From assembly GCA_012837965.1 (NCBI GenBank), contig DUQF01000022.1:1-64000 (forward strand): 64,000 nucleotides of DNA, given 5' to 3'. The translations under genes and the position numbers were made by a program. Source of the stretch: Clostridiales bacterium (GTDB lineage Bacteria > Bacillota > Clostridia > Christensenellales > Aristaeellaceae). The notes beneath the pieces are model-generated. The model worked only from the letters and a program-made list of their open reading frames with translations, was not told the DNA's origin and searched no databases. Shown one piece after another: positions 42,284 through 51,247 of the stretch (position 1 is the stretch's first letter; the number at the start of each line of letters is the position of its first letter).

Positions 42284-43392
42284 GGCGTTCCTCCTACGTA
42301 TATGCGTGGTACTCGATTGGACCTGTGGGTTAGCACCTCATAGCCTACCGTACCCGCAAGCCTTCCGACCTCCTCAGCGTCAAGCGTTTCCTGCCCCTGG
42401 CTGCCGATTAAAATAGCCTCGTCGCCCACGGCAACTTGAGGCGCAAGGCTCGCGTCAACCATAAGCTGGTCCATACATACCCTGCCGATGATAGGGCAGC
42501 GAAGGCCACTGAGTAAAACAAAGCCTTTTCCTGACAGCGAGCGGAACACGCCGTCCCCATAACCGGCGGCAATGGTCGCTACCACCGTTTCTTTAGAGGC
42601 GTGGTAGGTACAGCCGTAGCTGACCGATTCGCCCTTTCCAATACGACGCACAGCGCTGACTATCGAATGAAAGGACAGGATGGGCTGGTAGTCGCCTTCT
42701 GTCTTTACTTGCGGGTAACCATGCAGGGCAATTCCCGGGCGTACCATGTTAAACCGCGCTTCAGGAAATCTGAGGGCGCCCGCTGATGCCCCCGCGTGAA
42801 TAAGGATGCCACTTGGCAAAATGCGCCGAACCTTTTTAAAACGTTCCAATTGTTTGAGGGAATAATCTGGGCTTTCCCCATCGGCGTCGGCAAAGTGGGT
42901 GTAGGCGCCTGTGAGCTTAAGGCGCTTATCGCCAGCAATTATATTTAGGGCAGTTTGAATGTCGCCGATAGAATAGAAGCTGTCCCTGTTCATGCCGGTA
43001 TCTATCGATAAATGAAGGCGCAGGGGCTTTTCCAAAGTAGCGACGGCCTTGGCACGGTCAAGATCGATCAGGTGATGAATAGACACTGTTAGATCATACT
43101 CTACCGCTTTTTGAAAGGCCCTCTCTTCCATGGGCGAAAGCACCAGGATGGGACTGTCAATGCCGTTTTCCCGAAGTTCAGTGGCTTCGTCTACAATGGC
43201 TACCGCCAAAGCGTCAACGCCCAATTGCATTAAAACCTTTGATACTTCGACCGCCCCGTGTCCATAGGCGTCAGCCTTGACAACGGCGCAGATCTTAACT
43301 TCTTCCCCCATCGTTTTCTTAAAAGTATGGAAGTTGTGCCGCAGCTTGTTTAAGTCCACCTTGATATAGGTAGAACGCATAGATTCCGTCAT
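42280..43392 (-). CDS. alr: Alanine racemase
   Basis: 370 residues. The PLP lysine lies in ICAVVKADAYGHGAVEV (about residues 34-50), and the catalytic Tyr region is near SYGCTYHASKETVVATIAAG and YGDGVFRSLSG. MDQLMVDAS is present in the C-terminal beta domain. It makes D-alanine for peptidoglycan. The motif usually read as IDTGMNRLG is IDTGMNRDSF here, a mild divergence. The start overlaps the ftsY stop by 1 base. Confidence 0.95.
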   Translation of the reverse strand: MTESMRSTYIKVDLNKLRHNFHTFKKTMGEEVKICAVVKADAYGHGAVEVSKVLMQLGVDALAVAIVDEATELRENGIDSPILVLSPMEERAFQKAVEYDLTVSIHHLIDLDRAKAVATLEKPLRLHLSIDTGMNRDSFYSIGDIQTALNIIAGDKRLKLTGAYTHFADADGESPDYSLKQLERFKKVRRILPSGILIHAGASAGALRFPEARFNMVRPGIALHGYPQVKTEGDYQPILSFHSIVSAVRRIGKGESVSYGCTYHASKETVVATIAAGYGDGVFRSLSGKGFVLLSGLRCPIIGRVCMDQLMVDASLAPQVAVGDEAILIGSQGQETLDAEEVGRLAGTVGYEVLTHRSNRVPRIYVGGTP

Positions 43393-44297
43393 TAGAACAA
43401 AGCCTCGATAAATTCCTTGGCGTCAAAGGCTTGCAGGTCGTCAATGCCTTCGCCAACGCCAATATACCAGACAGGCAGGTTCAACTCTTCACGAATGGCA
43501 AAGGCCACGCCGCCCTTGGCGGTACCGTCTAGCTTGGTGAGAATAATGCCGCTGATATCGGCAGCCGTCTTAAATTCTTTGGCTTGATTGAGGCCGTTTT
43601 GCCCCGTTGTAGCATCCAACACCAGCATACAGCGCATGGTGGCTTCGGGATACTCCCGGTCAACTACTCGACGGATTTTATTCAGCTCATCCATCAAGTT
43701 CTTTTTATTATGGAGGCGGCCCGCCGTGTCGATGATGACCAAATCGGTTTTTCTTGCTTTGGCGGACTGCACGGCATCAAACACCACTGCCGCGGGGTCG
43801 GAGCCGTGCTGGTGGCGAATAAGCGGTACGTCAGCGCGCTCGGCCCAGACGGCAAGCTGTTCATCGGCGGCAGCTCTAAAGGTATCGGCCGCCGCCAAAA
43901 CAACCGAACGGCCAATCTCTTTAAAGCGCAAGGCAAGCTTTCCAACAGTGGTGGTTTTTCCAACGCCGTTGACGCCTACCACCAACATGACCATGGGCCA
44001 GCCAAGCGGCGGCCTTGGAATATCCATATGCTCAATCAGTAGCTGTTTAAACATTTCCCTAGCGGTGTGGGTATCACGTACCTTTTGCTCTTTGAGCCTT
44101 TCTTTGAGGCTGTCAACTAACTTTTCGGCCGTTTGAACGCCGCTATCCGCCATGATGAGAATGTCGGTCAGCTCTTCAAAAAAGTCGTCATCCACATTGG
44201 ACGAGGATGCTACAAGCGCATTCACCCTGTCTGTCAGGTTGCTGCGGGACTTGGTTAAGCCTCGCTTTAATCGTTGAAAAAAACTTTCTTTCGCCAT
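43392..44297 (-). CDS. ftsY: Signal recognition particle receptor FtsY
   Basis: 301 residues from ATG at 44297 behind AGGAGG; the frame extends upstream into smc but has no site there. The N domain is about 1-85; the G domain has VVGVNGVGKTTTVGKLA (G1, about 105), AADTFRAAADEQL (G2/IBD), IDTAGRLHNKKN (G3) and TKLDGTAKGG (G4). The acidic A domain is lacking, as in many Gram-positives. It docks the ribosome-SRP complex at the membrane. It follows smc by 13 bases. Confidence 0.96.
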   Translation of the reverse strand: MAKESFFQRLKRGLTKSRSNLTDRVNALVASSSNVDDDFFEELTDILIMADSGVQTAEKLVDSLKERLKEQKVRDTHTAREMFKQLLIEHMDIPRPPLGWPMVMLVVGVNGVGKTTTVGKLALRFKEIGRSVVLAAADTFRAAADEQLAVWAERADVPLIRHQHGSDPAAVVFDAVQSAKARKTDLVIIDTAGRLHNKKNLMDELNKIRRVVDREYPEATMRCMLVLDATTGQNGLNQAKEFKTAADISGIILTKLDGTAKGGVAFAIREELNLPVWYIGVGEGIDDLQAFDAKEFIEALF

Positions 44298-44310
44298 AGT
44301 TCCTCCTGTT

Positions 44311-47300
44311 TTACTGGGGATAATTTTCAAGGTTGACCGATACCATACTGGATACGCCCTTTTCCTGCATCGCAACGCCGTACAGCGCGTCACAGCGCTC
44401 CATGGTGCCCTTGCGGTGGGTGACCACAATAAACTGCGTTGTACGGGCATACTCGCACAGATAGTCTGCAAAGTAGCCAATATTCGCATCGTCCAGCGCC
44501 GCTTCGATTTCGTCAAGCAGGCAGAAAGGCGAAGGCTTGAGCTTCAAAATGGCAAACAAAATGGCAATGGCCGTCAGCGCCCGTTCGCCCCCTGAAAGCA
44601 GGCTGAGAAGCTGCAACTTTTTGCCGGGCGGCTGCGCTACAATTTCGATGCCGCAACCAAGCGGGTCTTGGGGGTCTATCAGACGCAGTTCGGCTTGCCC
44701 GCCGCCAAAGAGCCTGGCAAAGGTTTCGCCGAAAAACTCGTTAATCTTGTTAAACTCGCTTAAAAACTGCGTTTTCATGGTGCCAAGCAATCTTTGAATA
44801 AGCGATACCAAGTCTTCTTCTGCCTTGATGGCATCGTCCCGCTGGGTTACAAGCATGTCATGACGCTCTTTTTGCTGGGCATATTCTTCCACCGCATTGA
44901 CGTTAATGGCGCCAAGCAATCGAATTTCGCCCTTGATATCCTTAGCTTCCCTTTCTGCCTGCGGAAGGTTAAAGCCCTCTTCCTGCCTGAAAGGCTCGGC
45001 ATTGGCGTAGGTCAGTTCGTAGGTATTCCAAACATGGTTGATGAGATTTTGCAGCTCGTCCTCCGTCCTGGCCAGGGTTAGTTCCGCCCGGTGCTGCTTG
45101 ATGGCGTAATCGTTGCTCACAACGTGCAGGGAATCAATTTCTTTGGCGATATCGGACAGTTGCTTGCGGGTCTTTTGTCGTGCATCTTCTACCTTAAGAC
45201 TTTCCTGCCTTGCCTGTTTTTGAAGCTCGCTTGCCTGTTCCTTTGCCAAAAACAGTTCATCAACCCGCTCTTTTTCCTTTTGTAGGCGGTCAATGATTTC
45301 AAGTCCCCCTGCCTGCTGCTGTGCAATTTTGCTTTCAAGCCCGCTCTTTTCTTCAAGGCGCCGCTTGCGGTCACGCACTAAATTGTCAAGGTCATTGGAC
45401 AGGCGTTGGTATTCCAAGGCCATGCGCTGGCTTTGGGTACGCTTTTCTTCCAGCTCGGCTCGCATGGTAAACAAGGCCGATTGACAAGCGACAATATCTT
45501 TTTCCATGGCGGCTTGGTCAACCCGAACGCCATGCGACTTGCCGGAAGCGTCCTGCAGGTCACGCTGAATATCTTTGATGGATTCTTTCAGCTCCCTGTC
45601 CGCCTCTTCCACCTCGATAAGGGCTTCTTGGCTATCAAAAAAGTGCTGCTCCGCATGGTTTTTGCGCTCGCTGTCCCTGGCAACCGCGATTTCCTGTTCG
45701 CTGACAAGGTGCGCCGCCTCGTCTATTTTCTCCTGTTCAAGGGACTGAAGGTAAAGAAGGTTTTCTAACTCGTCTTGAAGAGCGGCAAGGGCTGCCTTGC
45801 CTTTTTCCACCTGCTTTTGCAATTCCTGCATTTCCCTTTCACGGGAAAGCAGGCTGACCGCCTGGTTTTGCGAGGTGCCGCCGGTCATGGCGCCGCCCGC
45901 CCGCATTACATCGCCCGCCAAGGTGACGGTGTTAAAACTCTGATTGCCCTTTCGCATCATGGCGATAGCGGCATCTAAGTTTTCGGCAATGACCGTACGG
46001 CCAAGAATATTGTCAATAATGCTTTGGTACTTGGGCTCGCACTCAACGTGTTCGCTTGCAAGTCCCACACAGCCGGGCATGCTAAGCGCTTGTTTTTCAT
46101 TGTGGTTTAAGCTGCGCCCTTTGATGGTGGTCAACGGTAAAAAAGTAGTACGCCCCAATTTGTTTTGGCGCAGGTAGTCAATCACCTGCTTGGCGGTCTC
46201 CTCATCCTCCACCACAATGTGTTGCAGGGTGCCGCCCAGCGCCATGTCAATGGCGGTCTCTAATTCTTTGGGCACCTTCATCAGTCGGGCGACAACGCCG
46301 CATACTTTGGGATTATTTTTAGAATAAGCAAGCGCTTTTCTGACCGCCCCATAGTACCCTTCATAGCCTTCGGACATTTCTTTGAGGAGATTGAGGCGAG
46401 AACTATCGCCCTGCAGCTTGGATGCGCTTTGGCTGATTTTGTCCGACAGGGAGCGAATAGCCGCCTGCCTATCTGCTTCTTCGTTTTTAAATTCAAGCAG
46501 TCGCTTTTCAAGCCTGTTTAGTTCCTCCTTGCTTAACATCAAGGTGGCTTTTGCCTGCTCGCTGGCAAGTGCGGCGATTTTTTCTTCTTCCTTGCGGCGC
46601 TCCAAGATGCCTTGCATCTCTTTTAGGCGCTTGGTCATCTGTACAAGCATGGTCTGCTGCCTGGTTTCACGACTTTTAGCGTCACTCAAACGGTTCATGG
46701 CGTCAATCAGCGCCTGTTTTTTTTCTTCCAGGCTTTCTTCGGCCTCTGCCACCTTTGCTTGAAAAGCCTCAAAATCGCTTTGAGCATCCTGATAATCTTT
46801 CAGGTGCTTTTCTTTGCGTTCATTAGCAAACTGTTCGCCCTTTTCACCATCCTGTGACAGGGAAAGCAGCGCTTTCAGGCGTTCTTTGTTTTCTTGAATC
46901 AGTTCTTCCAGGCGTATTTGTTCCACCTCAACCGTTTCAACCTTTGCTCTTTGCCTTTCCAAAGCTTGCTGAGAAAGCGCCTGCTCCTGGGTTAGTTCAT
47001 CTTCCAGTCTGCGCGCCGCAGCGTACTCCAGTTCAAGGTTTTCTTGTTCCTCTTCGGCCTTGGCACGCTTTTCCTGTACCAAGTCTATTTGTTTGGCTGT
47101 TTCATTAAATAAAGTTTGTTGGCTATTAACATTTTCCTTTAAGTTTTCAATGCGCTCTTTTAATTTGTCGTGCCGCACCAAAAAGATATTTAAATCTAAC
47201 TTTTTAAGCCTTTCCGACAGCGACAAATATTTTTTGGCGCTGTCCGCCTGCTCCTTGAGTGGATCAAGGCGGGAGCCAATTTCATCGATAATGTCGTTCA

Positions 47301-47871
47301 CACGAGATAGGTTGTCCCTAGTCTTGTCAAGGTTGCGCTCGGCTTCTTCCTTACGGGTGCGGTAGGTCATGATGCCGGCCGCTTCCTCAAAGACGCTTCG
47401 CCGCTCTTCGCTTTTGGCGGACAGGATGTCATCAATACGGCCTTGACCGATAATGGAATAGCCTTCCCGGCCAATGCCTGTGTCCCGGAACAGTTCAATG
47501 ATATCTTTAAGTCGACAGGATGTTTTGTTCAGATAATATTCCCCTTCGCCGTTTCGGTAGGCACGGCGGGTAACCATCACTTCGGTGTAGGGAGATTTGA
47601 GCATTCCGTCTTCATTGTCAAAAACAAGGGAAACTTCGCAATAGGGCATGGGCTTACGTTTTTGGGTACCGCCAAAAATCACGTCCTGCATCCTGCCGCC
47701 ACGCAAGGCTTTGACGCTCTGCTCGCCAAGCGCCCACCGGACGGCATCGGCAATATTGCTCTTGCCCGAACCGTTGGGGCCAACAATACCCGTTATTCCC
47801 TTGTCAAAAGTGATTTCCGTCTTGTCCGCAAAGGACTTGAAACCGTAAATCTCAAGACTTTTAAGTCTCAT
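44311..47871 (-). CDS. smc: Chromosome segregation protein SMC
   Basis: 1186 residues, normal length. The N-terminal Walker A is VGPNGSGKSNIADAVRWALG (about 30-49). Long coiled coils (about 165-500 and 690-1010) flank the hinge (about 510-680, VCGVVARLMKVPKELETAID and CVGLASEHVE). The C-terminal ABC signature is LLSGGERALTAIA, and Walker B is FCLLDEIEAALDDANI. With ScpA and ScpB it extrudes and organises chromosome loops. Its stop-start context with rnc (4-base overlap) shows co-expression. Confidence 0.97.
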   Translation of the reverse strand: MRLKSLEIYGFKSFADKTEITFDKGITGIVGPNGSGKSNIADAVRWALGEQSVKALRGGRMQDVIFGGTQKRKPMPYCEVSLVFDNEDGMLKSPYTEVMVTRRAYRNGEGEYYLNKTSCRLKDIIELFRDTGIGREGYSIIGQGRIDDILSAKSEERRSVFEEAAGIMTYRTRKEEAERNLDKTRDNLSRVNDIIDEIGSRLDPLKEQADSAKKYLSLSERLKKLDLNIFLVRHDKLKERIENLKENVNSQQTLFNETAKQIDLVQEKRAKAEEEQENLELEYAAARRLEDELTQEQALSQQALERQRAKVETVEVEQIRLEELIQENKERLKALLSLSQDGEKGEQFANERKEKHLKDYQDAQSDFEAFQAKVAEAEESLEEKKQALIDAMNRLSDAKSRETRQQTMLVQMTKRLKEMQGILERRKEEEKIAALASEQAKATLMLSKEELNRLEKRLLEFKNEEADRQAAIRSLSDKISQSASKLQGDSSRLNLLKEMSEGYEGYYGAVRKALAYSKNNPKVCGVVARLMKVPKELETAIDMALGGTLQHIVVEDEETAKQVIDYLRQNKLGRTTFLPLTTIKGRSLNHNEKQALSMPGCVGLASEHVECEPKYQSIIDNILGRTVIAENLDAAIAMMRKGNQSFNTVTLAGDVMRAGGAMTGGTSQNQAVSLLSREREMQELQKQVEKGKAALAALQDELENLLYLQSLEQEKIDEAAHLVSEQEIAVARDSERKNHAEQHFFDSQEALIEVEEADRELKESIKDIQRDLQDASGKSHGVRVDQAAMEKDIVACQSALFTMRAELEEKRTQSQRMALEYQRLSNDLDNLVRDRKRRLEEKSGLESKIAQQQAGGLEIIDRLQKEKERVDELFLAKEQASELQKQARQESLKVEDARQKTRKQLSDIAKEIDSLHVVSNDYAIKQHRAELTLARTEDELQNLINHVWNTYELTYANAEPFRQEEGFNLPQAEREAKDIKGEIRLLGAINVNAVEEYAQQKERHDMLVTQRDDAIKAEEDLVSLIQRLLGTMKTQFLSEFNKINEFFGETFARLFGGGQAELRLIDPQDPLGCGIEIVAQPPGKKLQLLSLLSGGERALTAIAILFAILKLKPSPFCLLDEIEAALDDANIGYFADYLCEYARTTQFIVVTHRKGTMERCDALYGVAMQEKGVSSMVSVNLENYPQ

Positions 47872-48533
47872 GCATTCCCCTTACATATTTGTTCAAGCGC
47901 CAGCTTTGCCGCCGCCTGCTCGGCCTTCTTTTTGCTGATATCCTTGGCTCTTGCAGCTTCCTTGCCGTCAATAGATACAGCCATTTCAAAAATCCTGCGA
48001 TGCGCAGGACCAATTTGGTCAACCAATTGATAGTCTGGCGGGCTTTGTCCTTTGGCTTGCAACATTTCCTGCAAGGCGCTTTTGGCATCCTTGGATTGAA
48101 TGGGCTGAGAAAGAAGCTTGCCCCAATAAGTCTGCACAAGGGCTTGCGCCGCTTCGCTGCCCCCATCAAGGTACACGGCCGCAAGCACGGCCTCCAGCGC
48201 ATCGCACAAAATGCTGGAGTAATTGCGTCCCCCCTCTTGCGACAGAGACGGATCCATGGATAAGTACCGGCCAAGATTCATTTCCCGGGCAACAGTAGCC
48301 AAGGTTTCTTCCCTAACAAGGGCGGAACGCAGGCGGGTCATTTCTCCCTCCGGCATTAAGGGCCGCTTATCATAGAGCATTCTGCTAACAAACAGCTCCA
48401 AAACTGCGTCACCCAAAAACTCGAGGCGCTGATAGTTGTTTTCGCCCAGGCTCGGGTGCGTCAGTGCCCTTTTGAGAAGCTCAGGGGCTTGAAATTGATA
48501 TCCCAACTGCTTCTCCAGTTCAAAAATTCCCAT
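47868..48533 (-). CDS. rnc: Ribonuclease III
   Basis: 221 residues. The nuclease signature RLEFLGDAVLEL (36-47) holds the catalytic acids, with the second acidic cluster in CDALEAVLAAVYLDGG. A C-terminal double-stranded RNA-binding domain (about 150-220, KSALQEMLQAKGQSPPDYQL, ISKKKAEQAAAKLALEQI) follows. It processes rRNA precursors and structured mRNAs. The position before smc is conserved in Firmicutes. A terminator lies between it and acpP, so it may have its own promoter in the short gap or be expressed by read-through. Confidence 0.95.
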   Translation of the reverse strand: MGIFELEKQLGYQFQAPELLKRALTHPSLGENNYQRLEFLGDAVLELFVSRMLYDKRPLMPEGEMTRLRSALVREETLATVAREMNLGRYLSMDPSLSQEGGRNYSSILCDALEAVLAAVYLDGGSEAAQALVQTYWGKLLSQPIQSKDAKSALQEMLQAKGQSPPDYQLVDQIGPAHRRIFEMAVSIDGKEAARAKDISKKKAEQAAAKLALEQICKGNA

Positions 48534-48550
48534 TCACCATCCCTCAATAC

Positions 48551-48577
48551 AAAAATACCGCCGCCCCTGCGGCGGTT
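48551..48577 (-). terminator. Terminator after acpP
   Basis: On the minus strand ACCGCCGC pairs with GCGGCGGT around AGGG, followed by ATTTTTGTA. It separates plsX-acpP from rnc. Confidence 0.8.
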
Positions 48578-48592
48578 AGGCTTTTTTAAGCC

Positions 48593-48823
48593 TCATTCTT
48601 GAGCGTTTTCAATATAAGCGACCACATCGCCCACGGTTTTAAGGGTAACAATGGCGCTGTCTTCTACCTGAATATCAAAAGCGTCTTCTAAATCCATCAT
48701 CATGATCATCAGGTTGGCGCTGTCCGCGCCAAGGTCTTCGACCATACGGGACTCATCCGTTACGGTGGCGGGGTCAACCTTTAACTGTTTGGCCATCAAT
48801 TCGACAACTTTTTCTCTAATCAC
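48593..48823 (-). CDS. acpP: Acyl carrier protein, divergent helix II
   Basis: 76 residues with a GTG start that overlaps the plsX stop (GTGA). The phosphopantetheine site is LGADSANLM (Ser near 36), and the ends fit ACP (KQLKVDPATVTDESRMVEDL, LKTVGDVVAYIENA). Normally the sequence is GADSLD-x-VEL; here DSL has become DSA and the acidic recognition helix II is NLMIMMMDLEDAF, very Met-rich. It carries acyl chains for fatty acid and phospholipid synthesis. Context with plsX strongly supports the assignment. Confidence 0.9.
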   Translation of the reverse strand: MIREKVVELMAKQLKVDPATVTDESRMVEDLGADSANLMIMMMDLEDAFDIQVEDSAIVTLKTVGDVVAYIENAQE

Positions 48824-49833
48824 TGGGGAACCTCCTGTAAAATCGGTTTAATATTTTGAGCGATTTGACCGGCTACATCTTTTTCATGCATCAAGATGCA
48901 CTGTTCAATCGCACGTGAAAATGCACGGGCATCGGACGAACCATGGGCTTTCACCACTGCACCGTTTACACCAAGTAAGGGAGCGCCGCCCACTTCCCTA
49001 TAGTCGAAGGATTTTTTCACCCGTTTAAAAGCGGGTTTTGCAAGGAGGGCGCCTATCTTGGATAGCGTATCGCTTAGCAACTCTTTTTTAATGAGCTTGA
49101 GTAAGGTCACCGCGACGCCTTCCATGAATTTAAGGATCACATTTCCCGTGAAGCCGTCGCACACGAGCACATCGGCCTGATCCTGCGTAATATCACGGGC
49201 CTCTACATTGCCCACAAAGTTGGGAATGGCTTTTTCAAGCAAGGGGTAAGTTGCTTTCGCTAAGGCATTGCCTTTTTCCGCTTCAGTGCCGATATTGATA
49301 AGCCCCACACGAGGGTGTTCAATTCCCCGTACAAGGCGCATATATTCTTCACCCATCAGGGCAAATTGCACCAAGTATTCGGGCATGCAATCTACATTGG
49401 CGCCGCTATCGATAAGCAAGAAATAATCTCTTCCGTTGGGTATAAGCGGCGCTATCGCCGGGCGGTCAATGCCTTCAATCCTTTGCAGCCTAAGGATACC
49501 CGCCATTAAGACAGCGCCCGTTGACCCGCAGGAAACAAAGCCGTCCGCCTCGCCATCTTTTACAGCCAGCATACCTTTGACGATGGCAGAATCCTTCATG
49601 CGGCGCACGGCAAGGGCAGGCGCGTCGTGGTTGGTAATCGTTTGGGAACAGTGATCAATGTCGATGCGATTCATCACATCGCCGGCATCAGCAAGTAAAG
49701 GTTCAATGGCCGCCTGGTCGCCACCTAAAATCAAGTGTAATCCGGCGTTTCGGCGCAGAACCTCCAAGGCTCCCCGCACCATTTCAGAAGGCGCGTTATC
49801 TCCCCCGCTTACGTCACAATAAATTCGACTCAT
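48820..49833 (-). CDS. plsX: Phosphate acyltransferase PlsX
   Basis: 337 residues. DVSGGDNAPSEMVRGALEVL near the N-terminus, GADGFVSCGSTGAVLMAG-type loop (VSCGSTGAVL, about 100-109), and VCDGFTGNVILKFMEGVA (about 225-242) are family hallmarks. It converts acyl-ACP into acyl phosphate, which feeds PlsY for phosphatidic acid synthesis. It leads the plsX-acpP unit. The ribosome-binding site is weak (AAAGAGAA). An inverted repeat lies at its transcription start. Confidence 0.95.
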   Translation of the reverse strand: MSRIYCDVSGGDNAPSEMVRGALEVLRRNAGLHLILGGDQAAIEPLLADAGDVMNRIDIDHCSQTITNHDAPALAVRRMKDSAIVKGMLAVKDGEADGFVSCGSTGAVLMAGILRLQRIEGIDRPAIAPLIPNGRDYFLLIDSGANVDCMPEYLVQFALMGEEYMRLVRGIEHPRVGLINIGTEAEKGNALAKATYPLLEKAIPNFVGNVEARDITQDQADVLVCDGFTGNVILKFMEGVAVTLLKLIKKELLSDTLSKIGALLAKPAFKRVKKSFDYREVGGAPLLGVNGAVVKAHGSSDARAFSRAIEQCILMHEKDVAGQIAQNIKPILQEVPQ

Positions 49834-49855
49834 GATTCTCTTTCTTTCGTTGATT

Positions 49856-49869
49856 GGTGAAAATTCACC
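49856..49869 (-). promoter_or_regulatory. Inverted repeat at the plsX transcription start
   Basis: GGTGAA and TTCACC separated by two bases (49856-49869) lie at about +1 to +14 of the plsX promoter. Its place suggests an operator for a lipid-synthesis regulator. It does not look like the known FapR box. Inference from position only. Confidence 0.4.
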
Positions 49870-49875
49870 TCCGCC

Positions 49876-49904
49876 ATTTTAGCACAAACCGGCTTTGATA
49901 ACAA
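49876..49904 (-). promoter_or_regulatory. Promoter of plsX-acpP
   Basis: On the minus strand, TTGTTA (49904-49899), 17-base spacer, TAAAAT (49881-49876). Confidence 0.65.
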
Positions 49905-49914
49905 GAATATGCCA

Positions 49915-51072
49915 TTAATCATTCAATTTTTTATCAATTGCCAGCTGATAATATATTTCTGAGCGCTTCATGACCTCAATCCAAGGAAGGGGAATGGTCT
50001 CCTTTGCTTTTTGACCAATGGCTTTGTTTTCATCCGGCGATTGGAGCACTTTTTCAAGGATGGCAGCCAGGTCCTCCTTGTTGTCCTCGCACAAATAACC
50101 GTTGACACCATCGGTCACCGCATCGGCCGCGCTGGAGCCCCGAATAAGCACTGGTGGCGTTCCCATAACCGCAGCTTCGTTGACCACCATGGGGGCATTG
50201 TCGTAGAGGCTGGGAAAACATAGCAACTCCGCCCTTGCGTAGAGAGCGTCAAGCAGCTGCGCGTCGGATATGTGCCCGATGCACCGTGCATGACGTTCAA
50301 GCCCCAATTCTTTGATTTTGCTTTCTATCGCCGCCTGATCCGGTCCCTGCCCTACCAACAGCAGACAGAAAGGTATCTCCTTTTCTTTGAGCAGGTGCGT
50401 TGCTTCCAGCACCCGTTTGATATTCTTCTTCCAGTTCAGTTGGCCGACAAAAAGAAGAAGCGGAAGATTTTGAAGTGAATAAAGCTGCTCAACCTCATCG
50501 GTTTTTTCAGGGTTTACCTCCCTGATGGTCGCTCCGTTTGGCATAACGATAATTTCTTTTTGAAAGCCGTAGGTTTTAAGTACGCCTGCCGTTGATTCAT
50601 TGACTGCCCACACCTGATCACACTGATGATAGAAGTGAACGATGCGGTTGACAGCCACCTCCGCAACAGTTTTAGACTTGGTTGCCTTATAAAAATCATC
50701 ATAGTATTTGGAGTGAAAAGTGGCGATGAGCGGTACTTTTTTGGCCTTAGCCACCCGCTGCCCTTCCTTGCCCGCAACAAAGGGACTATGAACATGGACA
50801 ATATCAAGCTTGGTTTTTGCCATACGCCTGCGGTAATGAGCGTCCATGAGCGGAATACCTGTACGATACTGTGGAGCAGTGGGAACCTTCACCGTCATAT
50901 AAAAATCAATCAAATCGAAAGGAAGCCCGCCTCTATAGCCGATATCTGTCAAGGGCGCTGAAACAGTCACTTGGTGCCCAAGCAGAGGCAAATTCTGCGC
51001 ATAAGCCACAGCAACCCGACCAACGCCATCGACAACCGGCAGGAATGTGTCAGTAAACAGTCCGATATGCAA
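49915..51072 (-). CDS. GT4-type glycosyltransferase
   Basis: 385 residues. The GT-B fold is visible: MHIGLFTDTFLPVVDGVGRV at the start, IVHVHSPFVAGKEG in the first domain, and FVGQLNWKKNIKRVLEA and CFPSLYDNAPMVVNEAAVMG in the second. The Glu-x7-Glu motif is present as E-x-x-x-x-x-x-x-A-A region. The closest pattern is the 1,2-diacylglycerol glucosyltransferase/UgtP-like group that builds membrane glycolipids, but teichoic acid or exopolysaccharide roles are possible. It is behind AGGAGG with long spacing and has its own promoter. Confidence 0.82.
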   Translation of the reverse strand: MHIGLFTDTFLPVVDGVGRVAVAYAQNLPLLGHQVTVSAPLTDIGYRGGLPFDLIDFYMTVKVPTAPQYRTGIPLMDAHYRRRMAKTKLDIVHVHSPFVAGKEGQRVAKAKKVPLIATFHSKYYDDFYKATKSKTVAEVAVNRIVHFYHQCDQVWAVNESTAGVLKTYGFQKEIIVMPNGATIREVNPEKTDEVEQLYSLQNLPLLLFVGQLNWKKNIKRVLEATHLLKEKEIPFCLLLVGQGPDQAAIESKIKELGLERHARCIGHISDAQLLDALYARAELLCFPSLYDNAPMVVNEAAVMGTPPVLIRGSSAADAVTDGVNGYLCEDNKEDLAAILEKVLQSPDENKAIGQKAKETIPLPWIEVMKRSEIYYQLAIDKKLND

Positions 51073-51101
51073 AACCGGTCACCTCCTTTTCAAACGCTTC
51101 C

Positions 51102-51130
51102 ATTATACTTTTTTGCCGGTGTTCTGGCAA
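51102..51130 (-). promoter_or_regulatory. Promoter of the glycosyltransferase gene
   Basis: On the minus strand, TTGCCA (51130-51125), 17-base spacer, TATAAT (51107-51102). Confidence 0.8.
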
Positions 51131-51247
51131 CTTTTAAAGAAAAATGATTCATATATCACTTAGAAAAGACAGTAAAAATTCAATTCCGCGGAAAGGAACT
51201 GTTATCCCGCCGTAATATACTACCAAATTCAGAAACATAACTAAAAA

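Noticed and set aside
47443-48030. 195-codon plus-strand frame across smc/rnc
   Set aside because: It is the antisense shadow of two well-supported genes, with no homology cues.
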